Shown in pieces: positions 1 through 6,919 of a DNA stretch of 8,695 bases; positions within the stretch are counted from its first letter, which is position 1; each line of letters starts with the position of its first letter. A model generated the notes under the pieces. The model was not told the DNA's origin. It was given only the letters and a program-made list of their open reading frames with translations, and ran no database searches. The stretch is from Polyangia bacterium (GTDB taxonomy: Bacteria; Myxococcota_A; Polyangia; Polyangiales; Polyangiaceae), in assembly GCA_030433055.1 (NCBI GenBank), contig JAUILJ010000283.1:1-8695 (forward strand), in the 5' to 3' direction. Both the position numbers and the translations under genes were made by a program.

Positions 1-1232
1 TCTTGCTTGCAGAAGTCGCCGGTGTACAGCATCAGCTCACCAGGTAGCGGGCCCGGCTTCAGGCGCTTGGCGGTGGCTTCGGGCTTTTCCCAGTAGCCAC
101 GCATCACCGTCGCCCCTCGCACGACCAATTCACCGACCTCGCCTGGTGCGCAGCGCTCCCCTTGATCGTTGACGACCCACACTTCGGTGTTGGGGATGGC
201 GATCCCGACACTGCCCGGCTTTCGGTCGATGTCCTCGGGCGGAAGGTAGGTGCAGCGCTTGCACTCGGTGAGCCCGTACATGCTGAAGATGCGAGCCTTG
301 GAGAAGATGCGCTTGAGGGCATCGATGTGCTTCTGATGCAGCGCTGCGGCCGTATTGGTCGTCATCCGAACTTTGCTGAAGTCAAAGTCCTCGATGTTCT
401 TCATCTCCGCCATGATCGCGAACATCGTGGGTACGCCAGGGAACACCGTCGCCTCCTCGGAGACCATGAGGTTCAGCACCTGGGTGGCGTACGTGAACGA
501 GCGCTCGAGCACCAACTTGGCGCCGACCTTCGTGCACATGATCAGCTGATAGAGACCGTAGTCGAAGCTGAGTGGCAGCGCGCTGAGCACCACATCGTCT
601 TCCGCGTAGCCCAGGTAGGTCGATACGCTCGTCGCCGCAGTGAGCTGGTTGCGATGCGTGAGCATCACGCCCTTGGGGTCACCGGTCGAGCCCGAGGTGT
701 AGATGATGCTGGCCAGGTCGATGTCGATGCGGCGCTTCGCCGGGGGTTTCTCCCCCTGCTCAGCCTCGATCGCGGCATGAAACTCAGCCGCGTTGGGGAG
801 CTCCGCCAGCTTTTCCGCGGGGTATTCCCCACTCACCAGCACCGTCTTCAGGTGATCGGTGCCCTTCACCGCCTCCGTGAAGACCTTGGCCAAGTGCGCG
901 TCGGTGATCAGCGCGGCGGCACGGCAATCGTTCAAGAGGTAACTCAGCTTGTCAGCCTTGGTCAGCGGGTTGACTACGCTCACGATGGCGTTCGCCTTCA
1001 GAACGCCCCAGTACGAAATCACCGTCTCCGGCGTGTTGTCCGCGTAGACGAGGACCCGATCACCAGGCTGAATGCCTCGCGCGACGAGGGCGTGGGCGAG
1101 AGCGTTCGCGCGCTGGTCAATTTGCTTGAACGTGAGCCGTTGCTTCATGCACAGCAGGGCCTCCTTGTCGGGAGCGCGCCGTGCGGCCTCGGCGATGTAG
1201 TCGTGCAAAAGGGGAACTGCGGCTTCGGTCAT
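1..1232 (-). CDS. AMP-forming acyl-CoA/acyl-ACP ligase (ANL superfamily), 3' end beyond window
   Basis: An adenylate-forming enzyme that should activate a carboxylic acid with ATP to an acyl-AMP and pass it to CoA or a carrier-protein thiol. I translated 410 codons from the ATG at 1232 (MTEAAVPLLHDYIAEAA...). Visible motifs are the P-loop YTSGSTGDPKGV (residues 178-189), the A5 motif YGLTECKR (319-326) and the ATP-ribose-binding YTGD (403-406). The reading frame leaves the window just after YTGDFCKQ, so the hinge and C-terminal lid, including the catalytic lysine, are not visible; about 100-150 residues are missing by family length. The stretch TNTAAAL (291-297), where many relatives have a glycine-rich acyl-pocket motif, and the YGLTECKR motif recall ligases found in exopolysaccharide or exosortase-type clusters next to acyl carrier proteins (from memory, unconfirmed). 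A purine-rich GAGAAGAAG precedes the start. It is the third gene of a minus-strand operon. The substrate cannot be read from the sequence. Confidence 0.92.
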   Translation of the reverse strand, partial: MTEAAVPLLHDYIAEAARRAPDKEALLCMKQRLTFKQIDQRANALAHALVARGIQPGDRVLVYADNTPETVISYWGVLKANAIVSVVNPLTKADKLSYLLNDCRAAALITDAHLAKVFTEAVKGTDHLKTVLVSGEYPAEKLAELPNAAEFHAAIEAEQGEKPPAKRRIDIDLASIIYTSGSTGDPKGVMLTHRNQLTAATSVSTYLGYAEDDVVLSALPLSFDYGLYQLIMCTKVGAKLVLERSFTYATQVLNLMVSEEATVFPGVPTMFAIMAEMKNIEDFDFSKVRMTTNTAAALHQKHIDALKRIFSKARIFSMYGLTECKRCTYLPPEDIDRKPGSVGIAIPNTEVWVVNDQGERCAPGEVGELVVRGATVMRGYWEKPEATAKRLKPGPLPGELMLYTGDFCKQ

Positions 1233-1294
1233 GCTTCTTCTCGAGGCGGGTGGCGCCATTGGGCTCGCGGTCGCCCGCGGAGCGGTCGACAGGA

Positions 1295-3286
1295 CTAACT
1301 TGAGAGTTTGTCCACCAACGTGTTTAGCCGGATCGCCGAGTGGGGCGCCGGGGCACGTTGAATGAACTGTTCGTGGAGCAGCTGGGTCGAGAGTACGCCC
1401 ACGACTGCCATGTTGTCGGTGTTGGAGAACTGAGTAGCAGCGCGGGCCTTGCATTTGGCCCACAGGCGCGTCACCGCGCTGGGCTCGAACACGCCAGCCT
1501 GAGTGATCGCCGACTCAGACAGCAGGTCCTCAGCCCATTCCGCCCCTTCACCGACGAAAGCCAAGGCGTCCGGCGCGCGATACGGCTGCTTCTTGCGCGA
1601 GAGTATTTCCCCAGGGATAACCCCTTCACTGGCTCGCTTGACCACGTGCTTCTCATCGAGCACGCGCAGCTTGTAGCTAGCGGGGAGCGAGGCGGCGAGC
1701 CGGGCGACGTTGATGTCGAGGAACGGGAAGCGGCCCTCGATCGAGTTGCCCATCAGCATGCGGTCTCCCTGGGAGCAAAGCAGGTAGCCTGCCAGCAGGG
1801 TACGCATCTCGAGGTACTGATCCTGAGCGAGGTAGGACCACTTGCCGAAGTTCGTCGGAAGATCGGCGAGCAGACGGCGCTCCACGTCAAGCTCGCCAAC
1901 CGCCTCACGAACCGCTGGGGCGAACATGCGCTTGAGCGCCGCAGTACCCTGCCAGCGCATGTCGTGGGAGAAGCCCGGCTGCTTGAAGCCCTCCAGATTC
2001 CTGCCGAAGAACTTTCGCGCCATCGCCTGCTGACTGACTGGTGAGCGTGCCAGATACGGATACAGTCGCTCCAGCAAACGCGGCCGGCACTCGGACTGGG
2101 GGTTGGACGCCCAGAACCTGCGCACTTTAGCCTCGCGGAAAATATCGTAACCGGCAAAGACTTCGTCGGCGCCTTCACCGGTGAGCACGACCTTGATGCC
2201 ATGCTGATGCACCAAGCCGCTCAGCATGAAGAGCGGAGCCGGCGCCGTGCGGAGCACGGGTCGCTCCGCGTGGTAGATGACCTTGGGGAAGACTTCCGCG
2301 ATGCTCTTGCGAGAGACGACGAGCTCGTGATGCTGGCTCTGGATGTGATCCACCATCATCCGCTGGAACTCGCTCTCGTCGTACTCAGCGTCCTCGAAAC
2401 GTAGACTGAAGGTCTGAAAGCCTTCGCCTTTGGCCTGCTTGCCCATCGCCGCAACGAGCGAGCTATCAAGGCCGCCGGACAGGTAGCTACCGACGGGCAC
2501 GTCGGCGCGCAGCATGCGCAGCCGGGTCGCCTCCTCGAGCGCCTCCCGCACGGCGACGACCGCATCCTCGAGGCTGCCTCGGAACTCCTCGTCGTGGGAA
2601 CGCGGGAAGACGTGCTCGAAAGCCGCATGCTCCTCAACGCCCCGGGCGCTGTAGGTCCTCACATGGCCCGGCGGCAAATCGCGCACACCGGCAAACACTC
2701 CTTGAGGCGGGACGCTACTCCAGAACGTGAACGTCTCCTCCAGGCCCTGCGGATCGAAGGCGCGCGGTAGGTCATCGCTCGCCGCGAATATCGCCTTCAC
2801 TTCACTGCTGAAGTAGAGGCGGCCGCCGTGCTCGAGATAGTAGAGCGGCCTGATGCCGGACCAGTCACGGGCCAGCGTCAGCTCCTGCTTCGCCGGGTCC
2901 CACAGCGCGATCGCAAACTGCCCGTTGAAACGCGCGAACGCATCACGCCCCCACTGCTTGAAAGCGACGACGATGACCTCGGTATCTGATTTCGTGCGGA
3001 ACCGATGCCCGAGAGCGCTCAGTTCCGCGCGCAGCTCGACGTAGTTGAAGATCTCACCGTTGAACACCAGCCAGAAGCGCTCATCGACATCCGCCAACGG
3101 CTGCTGTCCAGTCGCCAAGTCGATGATCGACAGGCGCGAGTGGGCCAAGCCGACGCGCGCGTCACGGTAGACTCCGAACTCGTCGGGGCCACGATGCTCG
3201 ATGGTCGCTGCCATGCGACTCAGCACCTCGACGGGTGTCGGGGGCAGATCCGCCTTCAAGCTCAGAATGCCAGCAATTCCGCACAT
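1295..3286 (-). CDS. asnB: Asparagine synthase-type glutamine amidotransferase (AsnB family)
   Basis: 663 residues with the two-domain AsnB layout. The N-terminal class II glutaminase begins MCGIAG with Cys2 as nucleophile and has RLSIIDL (51-57), NGEIFNY (76-82) and SDTEV (100-104). The synthetase domain has the PP-loop SGGLDSS (270-276) and TGEGADEVFAGY (369-380), which bind ATP and acyl-AMP. The family hydrolyses glutamine and channels ammonia to an adenylated carboxylate: aspartate in true AsnB, other acids in pathway-specific members. It is longer than E. coli AsnB (about 554 aa). The stretch after the second motif (YDIFREAKVRRFW, near 380-392) recalls versions found beside AMP ligases and carrier proteins, so a specialised substrate is plausible. 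The start is fixed by MCGIAG because Cys2 must be N-terminal. The ribosome site GAGGTGG overlaps the stop of the upstream NadE-like gene 15 bases away, which suggests translational coupling. Confidence 0.93.
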   Translation of the reverse strand: MCGIAGILSLKADLPPTPVEVLSRMAATIEHRGPDEFGVYRDARVGLAHSRLSIIDLATGQQPLADVDERFWLVFNGEIFNYVELRAELSALGHRFRTKSDTEVIVVAFKQWGRDAFARFNGQFAIALWDPAKQELTLARDWSGIRPLYYLEHGGRLYFSSEVKAIFAASDDLPRAFDPQGLEETFTFWSSVPPQGVFAGVRDLPPGHVRTYSARGVEEHAAFEHVFPRSHDEEFRGSLEDAVVAVREALEEATRLRMLRADVPVGSYLSGGLDSSLVAAMGKQAKGEGFQTFSLRFEDAEYDESEFQRMMVDHIQSQHHELVVSRKSIAEVFPKVIYHAERPVLRTAPAPLFMLSGLVHQHGIKVVLTGEGADEVFAGYDIFREAKVRRFWASNPQSECRPRLLERLYPYLARSPVSQQAMARKFFGRNLEGFKQPGFSHDMRWQGTAALKRMFAPAVREAVGELDVERRLLADLPTNFGKWSYLAQDQYLEMRTLLAGYLLCSQGDRMLMGNSIEGRFPFLDINVARLAASLPASYKLRVLDEKHVVKRASEGVIPGEILSRKKQPYRAPDALAFVGEGAEWAEDLLSESAITQAGVFEPSAVTRLWAKCKARAATQFSNTDNMAVVGVLSTQLLHEQFIQRAPAPHSAIRLNTLVDKLSS

Positions 3287-3287
3287 G

Positions 3288-3304
3288 GTGCGACCGCCAC
3301 CTCA
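3288..3304 (-). promoter_or_regulatory. Ribosome binding site of asnB overlapping the nadE-like stop
   Basis: On the minus strand the nadE-like gene ends ...GGC TGA GGTGGCGGTCGCACC and the asnB ATG follows. The GAGGTGG Shine-Dalgarno-like sequence includes the last two bases of the stop codon. Ribosomes finishing the first gene would be placed to start the second, so coupled translation is likely (inference). Confidence 0.55.
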
Positions 3305-4273
3305 GCCGTGGAGCGGTTCCACGAGGATTGGGCCCATGTGAAGGTACTTCGTGGTGCGCCGCTTCGCTTCGATGTCCTTGAATACGATCTCGACCTGCTC
3401 CGGCTTCAGTCCCAGCACTTCGGCGACCTCCGCCGCCGGCACCTGGTTGTTCAGCGCATAGAGGCAGAGATCCATCTTGTCGTAGGGGAGCGCGAAGTAG
3501 AACTCCTCCTGCGTCTGGGGCATCGAGTACGTATCGGTCGTGGGCGGCCGCTTGCGGATCTCTTCGGGCACGCCGAGGTACTCCGCCAGCTGATAGACTT
3601 GGCTCTTGTACAGGTGAGCGATGGGCTTGAGGTCGGCAGATCCGTCGCCGTTCTTGACGAAAAATCCCTGGTCGTACTCCAGGCGGTTCGGCGTACCGGC
3701 GACCGCGTAGTTCAAGCGATCCGCGTGGTAGTACTCCATCATCTTGCGCACGCGCTGCTTGAAGTTCGTCGCCGCCACCAGCTGCAGGTAAGCCGCCGGT
3801 GGCATACGGGAATCCTTCAGTTCCCCGTTCGCCTTCTGAATGGTCAGCCGGAACACGTTCAACCGGTTGCCTTCGAGGATCGAAGGCAGCGTGATCTTGA
3901 ACTTGTCCCCGGGCTCGTAGTCGTCGAAGACCATACGAATCGCGTCGTCCTGGCGCCGGTAGCAACCCAGACCGTCGAGGGAGGGCTTGATGTTTTCAAG
4001 TTCCGTGGGGATACCCATGGCGTCCGCCAGCAGCTTGCCGAGCGTCAAAGCGTCATCGGACGAATCGCGTTCCGGCATGAACAGGCCCAGCACGCGCTCC
4101 GGTCCGAGAGCCTTGGCGCAGAGCGCTGCGACCACGGAGCTGTCGATGCCGCCGCTCAGTCCAAGAACCGCCCCTTTGCGCCGCAGCGTGCCGCGCACTT
4201 GTTCGACGATGGCCTTCTGTATCGCGTCCGCCACCTGCGGCGCGTCGATCTTGAGAACGTCTGCGGAAAACAT
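3302..4273 (-). CDS. nadE: NAD+ synthase-like PP-loop amidating enzyme, ammonia-dependent form
   Basis: 323 residues, N-type ATP pyrophosphatase fold. Seen: LSGGIDSS (39-46), the ATP-binding PP-loop; GTPNRLEY (193-200), matching the NadE region with the metal-binding glutamate (E199); and KNGDGSADLKPIAHLYK (207-223), matching the conserved GDG/ADL motif. NadE converts nicotinate adenine dinucleotide, ATP and ammonia to NAD+. There is no nitrilase-type glutaminase domain, so ammonia must be free or donated by a partner. Two features differ from E. coli NadE (about 275 aa): extra sequence around residues 95-160, and TTDTYSMPQTQEEFYF (245-260) where NadE usually has its PSAxLW..GQTDE segment. 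These hint at a paralogue with another substrate, but a housekeeping role cannot be excluded. The start ATG has AGAAAGG about 6 bases upstream. It is the first gene of the minus-strand operon, directly ahead of the AsnB-type gene. The symbol reflects family, not proven function. Confidence 0.87.
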   Translation of the reverse strand: MFSADVLKIDAPQVADAIQKAIVEQVRGTLRRKGAVLGLSGGIDSSVVAALCAKALGPERVLGLFMPERDSSDDALTLGKLLADAMGIPTELENIKPSLDGLGCYRRQDDAIRMVFDDYEPGDKFKITLPSILEGNRLNVFRLTIQKANGELKDSRMPPAAYLQLVAATNFKQRVRKMMEYYHADRLNYAVAGTPNRLEYDQGFFVKNGDGSADLKPIAHLYKSQVYQLAEYLGVPEEIRKRPPTTDTYSMPQTQEEFYFALPYDKMDLCLYALNNQVPAAEVAEVLGLKPEQVEIVFKDIEAKRRTTKYLHMGPILVEPLHG

Positions 4274-4916
4274 CAGGGACCTTTCTTGACTCGTTCGTGC
4301 ACTCTGGCCTGAGCGTACTGGGCGGCAGGTGTAGCGCAGTCGCCCTTGGGAGGGCTAAGCGAATTTTCTGGTTTTTGGCTGAGTTCGAGAACGCGCACGC
4401 GGCGCGGGGATCACGACGCTCGCAACGCGCCTTCGCGGTCAAGCGCCCGCGTACGCCGGATCCCCCAAGGCGCCCCCCTGGATGCCGCCTCGTGGCTCGT
4501 GACCGACCGATCGGCTTCGAGCGACTTCGAGCACCTTGGCTCTGCGGGTGAGTGAGCCAGGAAACGATTTCGAGACTGCCACCCCCGCCCGCGTCGCCTG
4601 GACTCCGCGCCGGGCGCGGGACCGGAGGCGGGCTTCGAAGTGAATTCGTGGACCGGCAGGCGTACGTGTTCACACCGGGTGTGGGCGCGGCTTCGAGTAC
4701 GACTGGAAATGGTGGGGTTCGCAAAGCGTCGTGGCGCGCGACAAGTGCACCAGCTCGCGCGCCGATCGGCCTAGGCCCGGTGCGTCGCGCCAGTACCGCG
4801 AGCCGCCCCCAGACAGATTCGGCCAACTGGCCGTGTTGCGGTGACAGGCGCCAGAGACTAGAGACGGCGACACTTCGTGTTGTGAGTTCGTTGCGGGTAA
4901 AAGCCCGAGCGCTGGT
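4274..4916. promoter_or_regulatory. Divergent intergenic region (643 bp) between the nadE-like and FHA-SpoIIE genes
   Basis: No convincing gene lies here; open frames present on both strands have low-complexity, arginine/proline/serine-rich translations without recognisable domains. The region must hold promoters for the minus-strand operon and for the plus-strand phosphatase gene, but I find no convincing -35/-10 pair for either. The main landmarks are an AT-rich island at about 4361-4378 (GAATTTTCTGGTTTTT), unusual in this GC-rich setting and about 90 bases upstream of the nadE-like start; a short GC hairpin at 4342-4355 (GCCCT-TGGG-AGGGC) next to it; and the hexamer TTCGAG five times in one orientation (4384, 4516, 4526, 4569, 4692), plus TTCGAA at 4634. 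The promoter role is inferred from the divergent layout. Confidence 0.4.
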
Positions 4917-6629
4917 ATGAGCGGTCCCGAATCCCGAACCAACGCCAAGGCGTTCCTGGAAATCCGACGAGTCGGGGAGGAGCGTGTTCGCTTCCACCAA
5001 CTGTCGGGAAGCCACCACGTGATCGGCCGGCGCCCGGATGCTCAGGTCGTGCTGAACCACTCGAGTGTCTCTCGCTCACACGCCGAGCTGGTGATGGGCC
5101 CGTTCGGTCGCTGGTGGATCCACGACTTGGGGAGCAAGAACGGCACCTACGTCAACGGGACACCCGCAGCGGAGCGCTTGTTGAACCCCGGCGACGGCGT
5201 GCGGATCGGCGAGTTCACGCTCCGTTTGCGTTCGAACTCGGTGCCCGATTTCAAATCGCCGCTCGTCGAGGCGCCGAGCTCGAGTCGGATGCGAACCGCC
5301 GCCGCCACCGAGCAAGACGAGCCGACCACCATCTTCCACCAGCCACCGTCGACCCTACGCTCCGCGCCACAAATCAGCGCCGCGCACCTCGGCACGCTGA
5401 TGAAGCTCAGCCGGGAGCTGATGCGAGTAGAGGACTGGGGCCTGAGGGTGTTCACCCTGTGTGAGTTCGTCGTCGGTGACGACTTCCCCGCAAACTCCTC
5501 CGCGGTCGTGCGCTTGGAGCAAGGTCGCACCCCCCAGGTGATCTGCGGTCCTCAGCACCACGATCGGAGCGATCGACCACTGCAGTTCGTTCCTCGTGTG
5601 CTCAAGCAACTGTGGGATACCCATGAGCCCGTGCTGGCGTCGAATACGGAGATCACCGGCGATGTGATTCATCCGGGGCGTGTACGCGACGTCGCGGTCG
5701 TGGCTGTGCCGCTGATCACGACGGACCAGCGTATCGACGCTCTCTACTTGGAGTTCCCTGAGCGCTACGGCTCCGACGAATGGCTCAACCTCGTCGCGCT
5801 GGTGTCCGAGGCCTATCAGCAGGCCGAGGTGGTCTGGGACATGCGCGCTCAAGTGCGACAGAGCGCATTCATCGAGCGTGAGCTCGACATGGCACGCCAG
5901 ATCCAGGAGGGCCTGGTACCCCGCGCGTTCGAGCTCGAAGGCCTGGAGCTGGCGATCGGTTTCGAGCCCTGTAGGTGGGTCGGAGGCGACTACGTCGATG
6001 CACTTCCATTGCCCGACGGCCGTGTGTTGCTCGCGATTGCTGACGTGTGCGGGAAGGGGCTGCAGGCCGCCCTCGTGGCTTCGAGCCTGCACACGCTGGT
6101 CAGAGCCACCGCTGACACCAGCCCGCCGCTCCCCGAGCTGATGCGCCGCTGCAACGAGTACCTGATAAGCTACCTGCCGGAGCATTCGTTCGTCACGATG
6201 ACCTGTGTTGCGCTCGATTGTCACACCGGAGAGCTCGAGGTCGTGAGCGCGGGCCACCCGGCGGCCTTCGTCGTGCGGCCAGATGGCTCACTGCGCACGT
6301 TGCAACAGAATGAGAACGTCGGTCTTGGAATGATCCAGAGCCATTTCCGCTCGGAACATAGTGTGCTGTCGCTCGACGACGTGCTCCTGCTCTACACCGA
6401 CGGTCTCACCGAGATGGAAGACCAACGCCGAGAACCCCTCGGCGCCGATCGGCTCGGCATGGGATTTTCGCAGATCGTAGCGATCAATCCGCGGGCGACG
6501 GTGAGCTCGATGCGCGAACGGTTGATCGAGATGTGCCGCGCCTATCGCGGTTCTGGTCTCGCGGCGGACGACAGCACGTTTCTCGTAGCCCGACGTCGTC
6601 CGACGCTGCGGCCTCCAAGCTCCGACTGA
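4917..6629 (+). CDS. FHA-GAF-SpoIIE (PP2C-type) serine/threonine phosphatase regulator
   Basis: 570 residues, cytoplasmic, no signal peptide or membrane segment. Residues about 15-105 form an FHA phosphothreonine-binding domain: IGRRPD (36-41), SRSHAEL (52-58) and GSKNGTYVNG (72-81). A polar linker follows (about 108-150). Residues about 155-305 look like a GAF sensor domain. A helix (about 311-332, ending RQIQEGLVP) leads to a SpoIIE/RsbU-type PP2C phosphatase: VGGDYVD (355-361), ADVCGKG (375-381), YTDGLTE (493-499) and ADDST (550-554), including the aspartates that bind catalytic metals in this family. The family dephosphorylates partner proteins such as anti-sigma-factor antagonists; the FHA domain would dock it to a Ser/Thr-kinase target. 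The partner is not in this window. The start is the first ATG giving the full FHA domain; its ribosome site is weak (no clear GGAGG). The last codons (PSSD, stop) lie in the first unit of a tandem repeat. Confidence 0.93.
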   Translation: MSGPESRTNAKAFLEIRRVGEERVRFHQLSGSHHVIGRRPDAQVVLNHSSVSRSHAELVMGPFGRWWIHDLGSKNGTYVNGTPAAERLLNPGDGVRIGEFTLRLRSNSVPDFKSPLVEAPSSSRMRTAAATEQDEPTTIFHQPPSTLRSAPQISAAHLGTLMKLSRELMRVEDWGLRVFTLCEFVVGDDFPANSSAVVRLEQGRTPQVICGPQHHDRSDRPLQFVPRVLKQLWDTHEPVLASNTEITGDVIHPGRVRDVAVVAVPLITTDQRIDALYLEFPERYGSDEWLNLVALVSEAYQQAEVVWDMRAQVRQSAFIERELDMARQIQEGLVPRAFELEGLELAIGFEPCRWVGGDYVDALPLPDGRVLLAIADVCGKGLQAALVASSLHTLVRATADTSPPLPELMRRCNEYLISYLPEHSFVTMTCVALDCHTGELEVVSAGHPAAFVVRPDGSLRTLQQNENVGLGMIQSHFRSEHSVLSLDDVLLLYTDGLTEMEDQRREPLGADRLGMGFSQIVAINPRATVSSMRERLIEMCRAYRGSGLAADDSTFLVARRRPTLRPPSSD

Positions 6630-6734
6630 AGACACCAAGCTCCGACTGAAGACACCAGGCTCCGACTGAAGACACCAGGCTCCGACTGAAGACACCAGGC
6701 TCCGACTGAAGACACCAGGCTCCGACTGAAGACA
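6615..6734 (+). repeat. Tandem array, six contiguous 20-bp units
   Basis: Six head-to-tail copies of CCARGCTCCGACTGAAGACA with no spacers: 6615, 6635, 6655, 6675, 6695 and 6715. The first two read CCAAGC and the other four CCAGGC; the remaining 14 bases are identical in all six. The first unit contains the end of the phosphatase gene (Ser-Ser-Asp, stop TGA at 6627-6629), so the array appears to have grown from the 3' end of that gene. Because 20 is not a multiple of three, the TGA in successive units falls in all three forward frames, while the reverse strand has no stop in any frame. There is no inverted symmetry, so this is not an obvious terminator or protein-binding palindrome. The near identity suggests recent expansion by replication slippage, or selection to keep it. 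Confidence 0.97.
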
Positions 6735-6919
6735 CAGTGCTGTGATGCGCTCCACCCGCCGGCCGAAATCGGAGCCGCCGGCAGTGGGGCGACCGAACGG
6801 CCACTCACCGTTGCGAGTCGGCAAGATTATGCCTCGGCGAACGCACGGGCGGCGCGTCACCCGGGTATCGACATCCGCGGTCGCATTTCGCACTGGGGAG
6901 TGCTAGGGCTCGCGGGATC
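6735..6919 (+). promoter_or_regulatory. Upstream region of the glycosyltransferase gene
   Basis: 185 non-coding bases between the tandem array and the glycosyltransferase start. I see no clear promoter hexamers. The only AT-richer spot is AAGATTAT (about 6823-6830). GCCGGC occurs twice (near 6760 and 6777) and could pair around CCGAAATCGG, a weak GC hairpin without a T-run. The region could serve as 3' untranslated sequence of the phosphatase gene and as promoter for the next gene. Confidence 0.25.

Noticed and set aside
1233..1294. Terminator between asnB and the ligase
   Set aside because: A short CGCGG-TCGC-CCGCG hairpin (1266-1279) is present but has only five pairs and no T-run in the direction of transcription; an operon is more likely.
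162..1298. Long plus-strand open frame (378 codons) opposite the acyl ligase
   Set aside because: It is the antisense of a gene with clear ANL motifs, has no recognisable domain, and reflects the scarcity of stops opposite GC-rich genes.
3005..4312. Plus-strand open frame of 435 codons across the nadE-like and asnB genes
   Set aside because: Antisense to two genes with intact catalytic motifs; its translation is rich in histidine, arginine, valine and leucine with no family resemblance.
4836..4864. Sigma-70 promoter TTGCGG ... TAGAGA upstream of the phosphatase gene
   Set aside because: Spacing is 17 bases but the -10 hexamer matches only three of six positions, which is expected by chance.
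4552..4920. Plus-strand frame starting GTG whose stop overlaps the phosphatase ATG (ATGA)
   Set aside because: The overlap looks like translational coupling, but the translation is low-complexity, has no domain and no good ribosome site; I treat it as non-coding. Conservation in relatives would overturn this.
6615..6734. CRISPR array
   Set aside because: Units are directly adjacent with no unique spacers, only 20 bp long, and no cas genes are present.
6288..6893. Minus-strand frames through the tandem array giving a 20-residue repeated peptide (LVSSVGAWCLQSEPGVFSRS-like)
   Set aside because: The reverse of the 20-bp unit has no stop in any frame, so three overlapping frames appear automatically; the rest overlaps the phosphatase gene on the opposite strand.
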